From Gammaproteobacteria bacterium (GTDB taxonomy: Bacteria; Pseudomonadota; Gammaproteobacteria; Pseudomonadales; Azotimanducaceae), in assembly GCA_026706665.1 (NCBI GenBank), contig JAPOYI010000091.1:1-34165 (forward strand): a stretch of DNA of 34,165 nucleotides. The letters run 5' to 3'. This document shows, in pieces, positions 1-6,727 of this stretch (position 1 is its first letter; every line of letters starts with the position of its first letter). Under the pieces are notes generated by a model that saw only the letters and a list, made by a program, of their open reading frames with translations, made no database searches and had not been told where the DNA came from. The translations under genes and the position numbers were made by a program.

Positions 1-28
1 AGGCGCTGGAGGCATGCCAAAATAATGA

Positions 29-730
29 CTAGGTATTTATGCGACTGTACACTAGGTCATCAAGGATCGATACAAGCGTTGTTGTTGACCTCAACGGCGG
101 CTCTGGAAGCGGCAGTTCAACAAAAGGAAGCTCTGGATGCGCCAGCTGAAAGCGGCGTATCGCCCCACCACGAAGTCGTGTCGTATGGCCAGTCGGAGAC
201 AGGGGATCTGCGAGAGTCTCTTTCTGGATCGCCAAGACGAATAGGCGCGGCCGGCTCTGGGGAGTAAACCAGCGCGCATCGACTATGACTAGGTCGACCA
301 AGTAACCGAGCTCTCCAACTCTCGCACAGACGTTGTTCAGGTCGTGCCCTGAGTGCGACGAGAGGAATCCCGTCACGTTCTCAAGGAGCAAAGCGCTCGG
401 AGGCGACCTGCGCCGACACAACTCTGCCACCAGTTCGAGGAACGGCCATACTGTGCCCGAATGATCACCAGCCAACCCCGCTCGATTGCCCGCGAGAGAC
501 AGATCGATACAGGGGAAAGATGCCGTCAAGAGATCAAGATTTTCGGGGAGGTCCGCTGCCTTGACACAGTGAATGTCGCGCACCAATAGGTGCTCCTTGC
601 CAAATCGGGCGGTGTACATGTCCGCCTTCTGGTGCGCGATGTCGTTAGCAAACTTGCAACTCCAGCCGAGCGGTTCGATCGCCTCCCGTACCAAGCCTAT
701 CCCAGCAAAGAACTCTCCGAACCTACCCAC
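29..730 (-). CDS. DNA (cytosine-5-)-methyltransferase, short
   Basis: Transfers a methyl group from S-adenosylmethionine to C5 of cytosine in a target DNA site. Visible family motifs in order: motif I FAGIGL near residues 7-12 (SAM binding), motif IV FPCIDLSLAG near 70-79 with the catalytic PC cysteine, motif VI LLLENVTGF near 114-122, and motif VIII QSRPRLFVLA near 158-167. The 233-residue product stops in what should be the target-recognition region, so motifs IX and X are absent; most relatives exceed 300 residues. After the TAG the frame stays open only to the window edge, so a split gene or nonsense mutation cannot be told apart. The start is GTG, chosen for the upstream GGAGG five bases away and because motif I follows directly. 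No restriction enzyme partner is visible; it may lie off the left edge or this may be an orphan enzyme. Confidence 0.85.
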   Translation of the reverse strand: MGRFGEFFAGIGLVREAIEPLGWSCKFANDIAHQKADMYTARFGKEHLLVRDIHCVKAADLPENLDLLTASFPCIDLSLAGNRAGLAGDHSGTVWPFLELVAELCRRRSPPSALLLENVTGFLSSHSGHDLNNVCARVGELGYLVDLVIVDARWFTPQSRPRLFVLAIQKETLADPLSPTGHTTRLRGGAIRRFQLAHPELPFVELPLPEPPLRSTTTLVSILDDLVYSRINT

Positions 731-774
731 CTTGCCTCCGTTCCGAAGCGCCGACCACCCCGCCGGACCCTACT

Positions 775-788
775 TGCACGGTCGTGCA
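775..788. promoter_or_regulatory. 14-bp inverted repeat, candidate operator
   Basis: TGCACG and CGTGCA arms separated by GT form a near-perfect palindrome between the extended -10 and the methyltransferase start, around +5 to +20 of the expected transcript. This position fits repression of the methyltransferase, by itself or by a controller protein. The binding protein is unknown. Confidence 0.35.
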
Positions 789-799
789 CTCCACCGTGG

Positions 800-808
800 A
801 TCATAGCA
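800..808 (-). promoter_or_regulatory. extended -10 promoter of the methyltransferase
   Basis: Read on the minus strand, TGCTATGAT is an extended -10 element (TGn followed by a five-of-six TATAAT match). No good -35 is seen, as is common for extended -10 promoters. It points at the methyltransferase start about 70 bases downstream. Confidence 0.45.
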
Positions 809-984
809 CCGACAAGCCCCCACATGGCTCAAATGGGGCATACCCGTTGGCTTCATCTGCACGCACATAAGACCACGATGATCGGATGGCGTAGACCCAA
901 TCCATGGGTCGGACCCCAGCCAAGGAACTTCCTTGTCGTCCATCACATCGCGTGTGAGCGGTGGAGGCAATTCGACCAGCTCGT

Positions 985-1123
985 CCGCCCCCAGCCCCGG
1001 CGCTTTCCTCCACACAAGGCGGAAAACCGATCAACGGCATGACCACTTTAGACTTGCCCGGGATGTTCCAGCCAAAGCCAAGTGGTGTGGTGGATCACCG
1101 ACGCGGCGGAAGAATACGGTCTT
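985..1123 (-). pseudogene. decayed 3' end of a flavin monooxygenase
   Basis: A short stretch on the minus strand encodes NIPGK...VMPLIGFPP (core at 1018-1085), which aligns with the C-terminus of the intact monooxygenase gene in this window, where NIPGKPQVFMPLIGFPP is encoded at about 3195-3260. The DNA matches too: GGCGG, CCGATCAACGGCATGA and GGGATGTTCC are shared. Upstream the similarity continues weakly in another frame (KTVFF against KTLMP), and an in-frame TGA precedes the core, so this is a broken fragment. Its limits are approximate. The remaining sequence between the methyltransferase promoter (808) and the 121-bp repeat (1164) shows nothing else I can recognise. Confidence 0.6.
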
Positions 1124-1163
1124 GTAGCCCGTCATGCGTAGGAGTGATCGGGGCCGTCCCGAT

Positions 1164-1284
1164 CTAGATTCCTTGAGCGCGACTTATGTTTACAGTTGGG
1201 TTGCATAGTCAAAAATGTCGAGCAAGATCAATATCTTGTAGTCTTGAGCACATGCCTTGTCGGTCTGAGGCGAAGCCTCGCTAG
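1164..1284 (+). repeat. 121-bp inverted-repeat partner, left copy
   Basis: This sequence is the exact reverse complement of 16741-16861. Both ends read CTAG, and identity stops immediately outside. Inside are two small hairpins, CAAGAT-CAAT-ATCTTG (about 1222-1237) and GAGGC-GAA-GCCTC (about 1267-1279), and CTTGAGC occurs twice. It has no terminal inverted repeats and no significant coding capacity. It abuts the stop of the Rieske gene (TGA ends at 1286). It could be a small non-autonomous mobile element with CTAG as target duplication, or a remnant of a larger one. Confidence 0.9.
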
Positions 1285-1285
1285 C

Positions 1286-2347
1286 TCATGGCCGCTCTGA
1301 ATGCACTTCGGGCGGTTCGACATCATTGAGCCGCCAGTTGAGATAGTGGCCGAAATCCGCCACGACCCGCTCGACCGGTAAGAGCCGTCCGGGGACGAAG
1401 TCGCCCGAGAAGCCGCGCTGGATTCGCTCGCAGATTGCCTTGTCCTCCTTGAGGAAGTCCGGCCGCGTGGCGCCGGCTCCGATAGCCCAGTTGAACCAGT
1501 TGCCGAGTCCGCCCAGCACACCACCATCGCTCGGGGAGGCAACGCCGGTGCGGACGGCGCAACGGTCCACGCCGACGGGATGCACGGCCTGCCAGACAAG
1601 GCTGTCCTTCGTGAAGACGCCAACGAATCCTGGTGGCAGGCTGATCAACAGGTAGTCGTCCTCGTCCTTGTAGGCGCCGCCCGTGGCCGTCGCCCGAGCC
1701 GAGCCCGTGATGTAGTACGCATCCCGGGTGGGCGTATAGGGTTCAAGGGTCGTCGGGTGAACCTTGAACAGGTGGTAGCTCTCCATCGCGTTCGTGATCG
1801 CGACCTTCCAGTTGCAATTCCACACATCAGTCGTCTGCCAGTCGGACTGGTGGCACAGCCTGTCGATGCCGCGTGTGGCGAGATGGGGTTCGACGGCCGC
1901 AAAACGCTCCGCGAGCGACTCCACCTGGTGGCGGAGACTGACGAACACCAATCCGTGCCAGGACTCAGCCCGGTACTTGACAAGGCCATGGGATGACCTG
2001 TCGAGCGCCTCGCGCGGCCCGAACGGCACGCCGATCAGGCGGCCGGCGTCGTCGTAGGTCCAGGCATGGTACGGACACTGAATCCGCTCCGCGTTGGTGC
2101 GCTCCTCGACGAGCAGGGTGCCCCGATGTGCACACAGGTTGGATAACGCCACCAGCTCGCCCGCCTGGTTGCGCAACAGGAGCACGGGCTGATCGCCGAT
2201 CAGGGTGGGAAGCTGGTCGCCGGGCGTGGGGAGCGCATCTTCCGTCGCCGCGAACACCCAGTCGCCGTGCCAGATGCCCTCCTTCTCGGCTGCCAGCCAT
2301 GCCGGGTCGCGGTACGCGGCGGCCGGCAGCGCGCGCAGGGGATCCAT
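1286..2347 (-). CDS. Rieske-type aromatic ring/amine oxygenase, alpha subunit
   Basis: A cytoplasmic oxygenase that uses a Rieske 2Fe-2S cluster and a mononuclear iron to hydroxylate or demethylate a substrate not predictable here. The 353-residue protein has the Rieske ligands C72-x-H74 and C91-x2-H94, and a C-terminal catalytic domain with N186, E189, H192, H197 and a later acidic residue near 302. The NxxExYHxxxxH form resembles the glycine-betaine/carnitine branch rather than classic benzoate dioxygenases. The ATG at 2347 follows the upstream vapC stop by 22 bases; the frame is open further upstream but those codons lie inside vapC. The ribosome site is weak. The partner reductase is not adjacent. 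The stop lies one base from the 121-bp repeat. Confidence 0.88.
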   Translation of the reverse strand: MDPLRALPAAAYRDPAWLAAEKEGIWHGDWVFAATEDALPTPGDQLPTLIGDQPVLLLRNQAGELVALSNLCAHRGTLLVEERTNAERIQCPYHAWTYDDAGRLIGVPFGPREALDRSSHGLVKYRAESWHGLVFVSLRHQVESLAERFAAVEPHLATRGIDRLCHQSDWQTTDVWNCNWKVAITNAMESYHLFKVHPTTLEPYTPTRDAYYITGSARATATGGAYKDEDDYLLISLPPGFVGVFTKDSLVWQAVHPVGVDRCAVRTGVASPSDGGVLGGLGNWFNWAIGAGATRPDFLKEDKAICERIQRGFSGDFVPGRLLPVERVVADFGHYLNWRLNDVEPPEVHSERP

Positions 2348-2369
2348 TCCAGGGATCAATGGAACGGCC

Positions 2370-2798
2370 TCACTTGAGGGGGTTGCGCCATTCCAAACCG
2401 TCGAAGCGGGCAAAGTCGCCGTCCGCCGAACACAAAACGAGTCCATGCTCGATGGCCAGTGCTGCAAGATGCGCGTCGGGCACGAGATTCGCCCGCCCTT
2501 CAGTGCTCGCTACAAGGGGCGCCAATATCTCCTGGTGGCGCTCTGTTGGAAGAGGAATCCAGACGGACTCCTCGGCGAGCCATGACTCCACTTGCCGCCA
2601 TGCGGCGGATACCGAAGCGGGTCTGTCGAATATGCGCGGATTGCTGACGAGCCGAACAAAAGCCAGCAGACTGGGCCACGGAAGGCCTACCGGTGCCGGC
2701 GCGTTGATCTGCCCGTCCAACCACTCGCGTGACGTTGCATGTTGAGGGAAGGATCTGACGTGCGCATAAACCAGCAGGTTGGCGTCTACGAGTATCAC
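2370..2798 (-). CDS. PIN-domain toxin, VapC family
   Basis: A ribonuclease toxin of a type II toxin-antitoxin pair; relatives cut tRNA or rRNA using Mg2+. The 142-residue protein has the PIN acidic residues D5 (VDANLL), D108 (VPDAHLA) and D126/D128 (ADGDFARF). The usual second acid is not obvious in the WPSLLAFVRL segment near residues 41-50, which is seen in some VapC groups. The start is GTG and overlaps the antitoxin stop (GTGA), which indicates translational coupling. The Rieske gene begins 22 bases after its stop and may share its transcript. Confidence 0.9.
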   Translation of the reverse strand: MILVDANLLVYAHVRSFPQHATSREWLDGQINAPAPVGLPWPSLLAFVRLVSNPRIFDRPASVSAAWRQVESWLAEESVWIPLPTERHQEILAPLVASTEGRANLVPDAHLAALAIEHGLVLCSADGDFARFDGLEWRNPLK

Positions 2799-3043
2799 CG
2801 GAACCTGTCGCCTTCGGCCACTGCAAGCGCTTCCGCGACATCATCGAGGCTGCCGACCAAACACCGTCCGAGGTCAACGGAAGGCGTCCTGTAGGAAACC
2901 GACCGGTTGGATGGCGTCTCCATTCCGCGCAGGCCAAGGCGCAAGGCGTCGTTGATGAGTGCCTTGAAACTGCATCCGTGAGCCTTCTGCATTCGCTCGG
3001 CCAACGCAGCCACATCGGGATCGAGTGTCAGTGTGGTTCTCAT
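2795..3043 (-). CDS. ribbon-helix-helix antitoxin, VapB type
   Basis: An 82-residue antitoxin that should bind and block the PIN toxin and repress their shared promoter. The N-terminus MRTTLTLDPDVAAL followed by SFKALINDALRLGL is the ribbon-helix-helix DNA-binding fold seen in many VapB proteins; the remaining C-terminal half would wrap the toxin. The ATG at 3043 is chosen because the strand (RTTLTL) begins there; two in-frame upstream codons (to 3061) fall inside the predicted promoter. The ATG lies about where transcription should begin, so the message may be leaderless. The last codons overlap vapC. Confidence 0.88.
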   Translation of the reverse strand: MRTTLTLDPDVAALAERMQKAHGCSFKALINDALRLGLRGMETPSNRSVSYRTPSVDLGRCLVGSLDDVAEALAVAEGDRFR

Positions 3044-3050
3044 GCATCGA

Positions 3051-3080
3051 AACATAAGCACTCTGATGTGTTGATGTCAA
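3051..3080 (-). promoter_or_regulatory. sigma-70 promoter of the toxin-antitoxin operon
   Basis: On the minus strand, a perfect -35 TTGACA (3080-3075) and a -10 TATGTT (3056-3051) are separated by 18 bases. Only seven bases separate the -10 from the antitoxin ATG, so the transcript is predicted to be leaderless or nearly so. Confidence 0.6.
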
Positions 3081-3081
3081 C
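3070..3081. promoter_or_regulatory. inverted repeat over the -35, candidate antitoxin operator
   Basis: GTTGA-TG-TCAAC is a 12-bp palindrome that overlaps the -35 of the vapBC promoter. This is the expected position of an operator for autoregulation by the ribbon-helix-helix antitoxin. The assignment is by position only. Confidence 0.4.
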
Positions 3082-3140
3082 CGGCTTCGCCAAGCGGGCC
3101 TGCCCCTGCATTCCCAATTCCGGAAACGGGTGCGAATCGA

Positions 3141-4781
3141 TCAGCGCAGCTCGAAGCCGTCGTAGCCGTTGGCCGCCACCTCGGCGCACTTCTCCGCATA
3201 GGGCGGGAAGCCGATCAACGGCATGAAGACCTGGGGCTTGCCGGGGATGTTCCTGCCCAGGTACCAGGAGTTGCAGGTTGGCATCAGGGTCTTGTCCGCG
3301 ACAGAGTTGACGTGCTCCACCCAGGCGTCCTGGGCCTCCGGTGTCGCCTCGATGGTCGCGAGCTTCTCGCGCCGCAGGTATTCCAGGCAGTCGCCGATCC
3401 AGTCCACGTGTTGCTCGATCGCGACCACCATGTTGGTCAGCACCGACGGGCTGCCGGGGCCCGTGATCATGAACAGGTTCGGGAAACCGGCGGTGCCGAG
3501 GCCCAGGTAGGTGCGCGGTCCGGCGGACCACGCATCGGGCAGGGTCCGGCCGCCGCGGCCCGAGATGTCCACGCCGAGCACGGCGCCCGTCATGGCGTCG
3601 AAACCCGTGGCGAAGACGATGCAGTCGAGCGAGATCTCGCGGCAGCCTTCCTGCTCCCCCGTTTCCGGGTTCAACACGTTGACGAGCACGCCCGCGGGCG
3701 TGATGCGCTCGATGGGATGGGTGCCGGCGGCCAGGAGTTCGACGTTGGGCTGGTTGTAGGTCTCGTAGTAGCGTGTGTCCAGGCAGATCCGTTTGCAGCC
3801 GATGACGTTGTCCGGGCACAGGCGCTCCGCGACCTCCGGATCCTTGACGGTCTCGCGAATCTGTCCCCGCACGAAATCCGCCGCCGTCTCGTTTGCGTCG
3901 CGGTTGAACAGGAGATCGTTGTAGGCGCCGAGGAAACCGAAGCCGCCATGCTCCCAGCGCTCGGCGAACCTGGCCCCCCGCGCGGCGGCATCGTCCGACA
4001 GCGCCGAAACATCGTTGCGGCCCAACCCCTTCGACCCGAAACCGGCGGGCATCAGCCGGTTGCGCACGCGGAACTCCGGATACTCGGCCTTGATTTCGCG
4101 CACGTAGCCCGGATCGAGGGGTCCGTTGCGCGCCGGGACCGAGTAGTTGGGCGTGCGCTGGAAGACCGTGAGGTGTTCCGACTCGACCGCGATGATCGGG
4201 ATCGCCTGAATGGCCGAGGACCCGGTACCGATGATCCCTACCCGCTTGCCGCCGAAGTCGACGTGGCCGTGGGGCCAGCGGCCGGTGTGGTAGGTCTCTC
4301 CGAGGAAACTGTTCCTGCCTTCGAACTCGGGCAGGTTCGCGGACGACAGGCAGCCGGTCGCCATGACCAGGGCCTTCGCCTCCACGATCTCGCCGGCGCC
4401 CGTCTCTATCCGCCAGCGGCAGGCCGCCTCATCGAAGGTCGCCTTGACGACCCGTGTCTCGAACGTGATGTCCCGCCTGAGGTCAAACCGGTCGGCGACA
4501 TGCTCGATGTAGCGCAGGATCTCCGGCTGGCCGGCGAAGCGTTCGGTCCACTCCCACTCCTGCTGCAGCGCAGGATCGAAGCTGTAGGAGTACTCCATGC
4601 TCTCGATATCGCAGCGCGCGCCCGGGTACCGGTTCCAGTACCACGTGCCGCCGACGTCGGTCCCTGCCTCGAATACGCGCACGCTGAAGCCGGACTCGCG
4701 CAACCGGTGGAGCATGTAGAGCCCGGAGAACCCCGCGCCCACAACCACGGCGTCATGGCGCACGTTCGCCCTGTCGGACAT
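3141..4781 (-). CDS. FAD/NADPH monooxygenase, Baeyer-Villiger type
   Basis: A flavoprotein that inserts oxygen next to a ketone (ester or lactone formation) or oxygenates a heteroatom; the substrate is not predictable. The 546-residue protein has the FAD site GAGFSG at 15-20, the Baeyer-Villiger fingerprint FxGxxxHxxxWP at 159-170 (F, G, H and WP all present) and the NADPH site GTGSSA at 185-190. The length is normal for the cyclohexanone monooxygenase group. The ATG at 4781 is preferred over an in-frame GTG five codons upstream because GGGGAG sits four bases before it. A decayed copy of its C-terminus lies at 985-1123. No alcohol dehydrogenase or esterase partner sits beside it. Confidence 0.92.
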   Translation of the reverse strand: MSDRANVRHDAVVVGAGFSGLYMLHRLRESGFSVRVFEAGTDVGGTWYWNRYPGARCDIESMEYSYSFDPALQQEWEWTERFAGQPEILRYIEHVADRFDLRRDITFETRVVKATFDEAACRWRIETGAGEIVEAKALVMATGCLSSANLPEFEGRNSFLGETYHTGRWPHGHVDFGGKRVGIIGTGSSAIQAIPIIAVESEHLTVFQRTPNYSVPARNGPLDPGYVREIKAEYPEFRVRNRLMPAGFGSKGLGRNDVSALSDDAAARGARFAERWEHGGFGFLGAYNDLLFNRDANETAADFVRGQIRETVKDPEVAERLCPDNVIGCKRICLDTRYYETYNQPNVELLAAGTHPIERITPAGVLVNVLNPETGEQEGCREISLDCIVFATGFDAMTGAVLGVDISGRGGRTLPDAWSAGPRTYLGLGTAGFPNLFMITGPGSPSVLTNMVVAIEQHVDWIGDCLEYLRREKLATIEATPEAQDAWVEHVNSVADKTLMPTCNSWYLGRNIPGKPQVFMPLIGFPPYAEKCAEVAANGYDGFELR

Positions 4782-4839
4782 CGCACTCCCCTGCACCAGA
4801 AGTCCGTTATGTGAGGTTTGCTATCACGGAGTGGCCTCG

Positions 4840-5784
4840 TCAGAAGGACTCGGGAGGAATCTCCACAGTTCGGAGATTTCCATTCGCTACCTGATAAAGC
4901 GTAACTGTATACCCGCTTACGCCGTAGGCATCCTGATAGAAATTGAATGTCGAGTCGGCTCTGCTGTAGCCGGTTTCGGGACCAAAATAGTGGTTATGGC
5001 CGTACCATTTCTGTCCAGCCGCATATTCCAAGTAGTACTGTCCAAGCGGGACGTCGACCGAGAAGTCCGATCCACCTCGAATGAAGACGTCCAGAATACT
5101 CTGGTCGTCACTCACCCTCTTGAGTTTAACCAAGTAATTGGTGCCCACACTTGTGCGAATGTTTAGCGGTGCTAACCTAATCGCCGAGGTATGCCAGTTT
5201 ATGTCACCGTTAGCCGGAAGTACCAGTTCCGGCGCGCTGAATTCAGACTCCGTCGAATTGCCTGCCGCGAGAGAATCAGACCCCTTGGATGGAAGCGAGA
5301 GTTCCGAGAAACCCGTTCCTTCACTATGAGACGAAACCGGTTGCGCTGATTGTAGCGACGTCGAGTTAAAGAACAAAACTAGACCAGCCAGACCCAAAAA
5401 CACAACAACAAACCAGACCATTCGAGCTGGTCCGTTCGTTCTCGACTCTTCGACGGGTTGCGATCGCTGTCCTGTGTTTGTCTGATTGATCTTAGCGATG
5501 AGTGAATCATAAGCCGAGTAGATATTTGCAGAGTCCTTAGTGAAATCATCGGATTCGGGACTACGCCAGTTTGCCCCGTAATTCAGCCCCAACTGGGCCC
5601 TCAACGCACCGATGTCGGTCAGGACGGCGTGGACGCGATCGTAGTTCTGTCGCCTCCCAGGTACTAGCAAGACTTCGTTTGCATTGTCTCGCAACGTTGC
5701 GCTTCTGCACGCTGAGATCGCCTCTCGGACTTGACGATCACTAGCGGAACGCGGCACACCAAGACGCGAGTATAGGTCACGCAT
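4840..5784 (-). CDS. membrane-anchored protein with degenerate J-like domain
   Basis: A 314-residue protein of unknown function. Residues 1-65 resemble a J domain (LYSRLGVPRSASDRQVREAI, then RRQNYDRV as in helix IV) but lack the HPD tripeptide, so it should not stimulate Hsp70 alone. One transmembrane helix lies near 122-140 (WFVVVFLGLAGLVLFF). A low-complexity Ser-rich linker follows, then a folded C-terminal domain (about 185-314) rich in aromatic residues, with blocks such as VFIRGGSDFSVDVPLGQYYLEY and SGYTVTLYQVANGNL. I recall this domain from other uncharacterised bacterial proteins. It overlaps the upstream TerB-J gene by eight bases, so the two are coupled. The pair has visibly lower GC than its neighbours, suggesting transfer. 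Confidence 0.75.
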   Translation of the reverse strand: MRDLYSRLGVPRSASDRQVREAISACRSATLRDNANEVLLVPGRRQNYDRVHAVLTDIGALRAQLGLNYGANWRSPESDDFTKDSANIYSAYDSLIAKINQTNTGQRSQPVEESRTNGPARMVWFVVVFLGLAGLVLFFNSTSLQSAQPVSSHSEGTGFSELSLPSKGSDSLAAGNSTESEFSAPELVLPANGDINWHTSAIRLAPLNIRTSVGTNYLVKLKRVSDDQSILDVFIRGGSDFSVDVPLGQYYLEYAAGQKWYGHNHYFGPETGYSRADSTFNFYQDAYGVSGYTVTLYQVANGNLRTVEIPPESF

Positions 5785-6229
5785 ATCTCACCAGGTATGC
5801 ATAAGCTTCATTGATGCGCTGAAAAGTAGAAGTCCCAGCGGCCACGGACTCCTCTCCAAGTGAAGAAAAACGGTCAGGGTGATGTACCTGTGCCAATCTA
5901 CGATATGCCTGCCTAATCTCCTCTTTGCTCGCTCCCTTCTCAAGTCCCAGCACCGCATACGCGGCAATGGTCTTGCTCGTGTCTTGGGGCCTTTGGGAAT
6001 CCTCTTTAGAGGCGCCAGACCTAGCCGAATCTTGTCTGGCGGTCTCTCGGTGCCTCCAATAGGCAGCAGAACTCAGATCTGCTGGATCAGGTATCGCGCG
6101 CCCGGTGACGCCTCTGAATGTCTTGTTGAGTTCGGCTTTGCTGATACCCAAAAGATCACCGAGAAACCTCAGGATGTGGTTCTCCGAAGGCCGGAGATAA
6201 CCATCAGCGATAGCCATTCCAATTGCCAT
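5777..6229 (-). CDS. J-domain half of a TerB-DnaJ protein (frameshifted gene)
   Basis: This frame encodes the end of a TerB-like helical domain (MAIADGYLRPSENHILRFL, GISKAELNKTF), a charged linker, and a C-terminal J domain with the intact HPD motif (YRRLAQVHHPDRF) that would recruit and activate Hsp70/DnaK. It lacks its own convincing ribosome site and continues the protein begun in the frame at 6169-6513. The two frames overlap around 6229-6240. A one-base loss there explains the break: the neighbouring frame reads ATLFSRW where the family would continue ATL..EMAIGMAIADG. Together they make a DjlA-like TerB-J protein of about 245 residues. Whether the break is mutation, sequencing error or programmed frameshifting is unresolved. 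Its stop overlaps the start of the membrane-anchored J-like gene. Confidence 0.8.
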   Translation of the reverse strand: MAIGMAIADGYLRPSENHILRFLGDLLGISKAELNKTFRGVTGRAIPDPADLSSAAYWRHRETARQDSARSGASKEDSQRPQDTSKTIAAYAVLGLEKGASKEEIRQAYRRLAQVHHPDRFSSLGEESVAAGTSTFQRINEAYAYLVRYA

Positions 6230-6513
6230 CTCGAGAAGAGCGTAGCCCGCTCGCCGCGAAAGTGACGCGCTACTATCTCCGCGGCGAGTTGAATCGCGGG
6301 GATATCGTGCCCGTTCAAAATCTCAATCAGTGGCTCGATAGAAAACCCGTGCTTTGACGCAACGGAGATTTCAGATAACTGCTTTATCTCTGAGCGATCG
6401 ATTGAGCCGTCGCTTGCCGCTATCCAACCGAGAATTAGCAAGACGGAAGTACCGAGCTCATTCTCGCTACGGATTAACAGTCGCTCGAATCTGCTGAAGG
6501 CTGAATTTGCCAA
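6169..6513 (-). CDS. TerB-like N-terminal half of a TerB-DnaJ protein (frameshifted gene)
   Basis: The first about 90 residues are a TerB-like all-helical domain: LLILGWIAASDGSIDRSEI is the typical acidic first repeat (DG.ID..E), followed by PLIEILNGHDIPAIQLAAEIVARHF. The last about 20 codons in this frame (SRWQLEWLSLMVISGLRRTTS) are off-frame readthrough of the second half. The start is TTG at 6511-6513, the only start codon after an in-frame TGA upstream; its ribosome site is poor, so the start is uncertain. TerB modules are associated with membrane-linked stress complexes; in DjlA-type proteins they precede a J domain, as here. The 200 bases upstream hold no clear gene. Confidence 0.7.
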   Translation of the reverse strand: MANSAFSRFERLLIRSENELGTSVLLILGWIAASDGSIDRSEIKQLSEISVASKHGFSIEPLIEILNGHDIPAIQLAAEIVARHFRGERATLFSRWQLEWLSLMVISGLRRTTS

Positions 6514-6727
6514 AGAAGCCCTGCCCTTCGCTCCATACGGCCTTCACCGTGCCGGATGCACCTAAGGCGATTCCACTGTGACGCTGCCATGATAGGGTAA
6601 TGAGAACACGTTCGCCATCGGAGTATTCCGTCGCAGCATCCGGTGGCCAGGTGTGGCACAGATTTCGTCGAGGCGGAACCCGCCCGTGCTAGGCTTTGCG
6701 CCATCAATCTGGTCCCCGGGGAGGAGA

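Noticed and set aside
770-1046. Small minus-strand genes between the methyltransferase and the 121-bp repeat
   Set aside because: Part of the translation is the decayed monooxygenase C-terminus; the rest matches nothing I know and has no ribosome site.
1164-1284. Integron attC site
   Set aside because: GTTGGGT fits the GTTRRRY core, but no partner RYYYAAC in the right order and no matching long arms are present; there is also no integrase.
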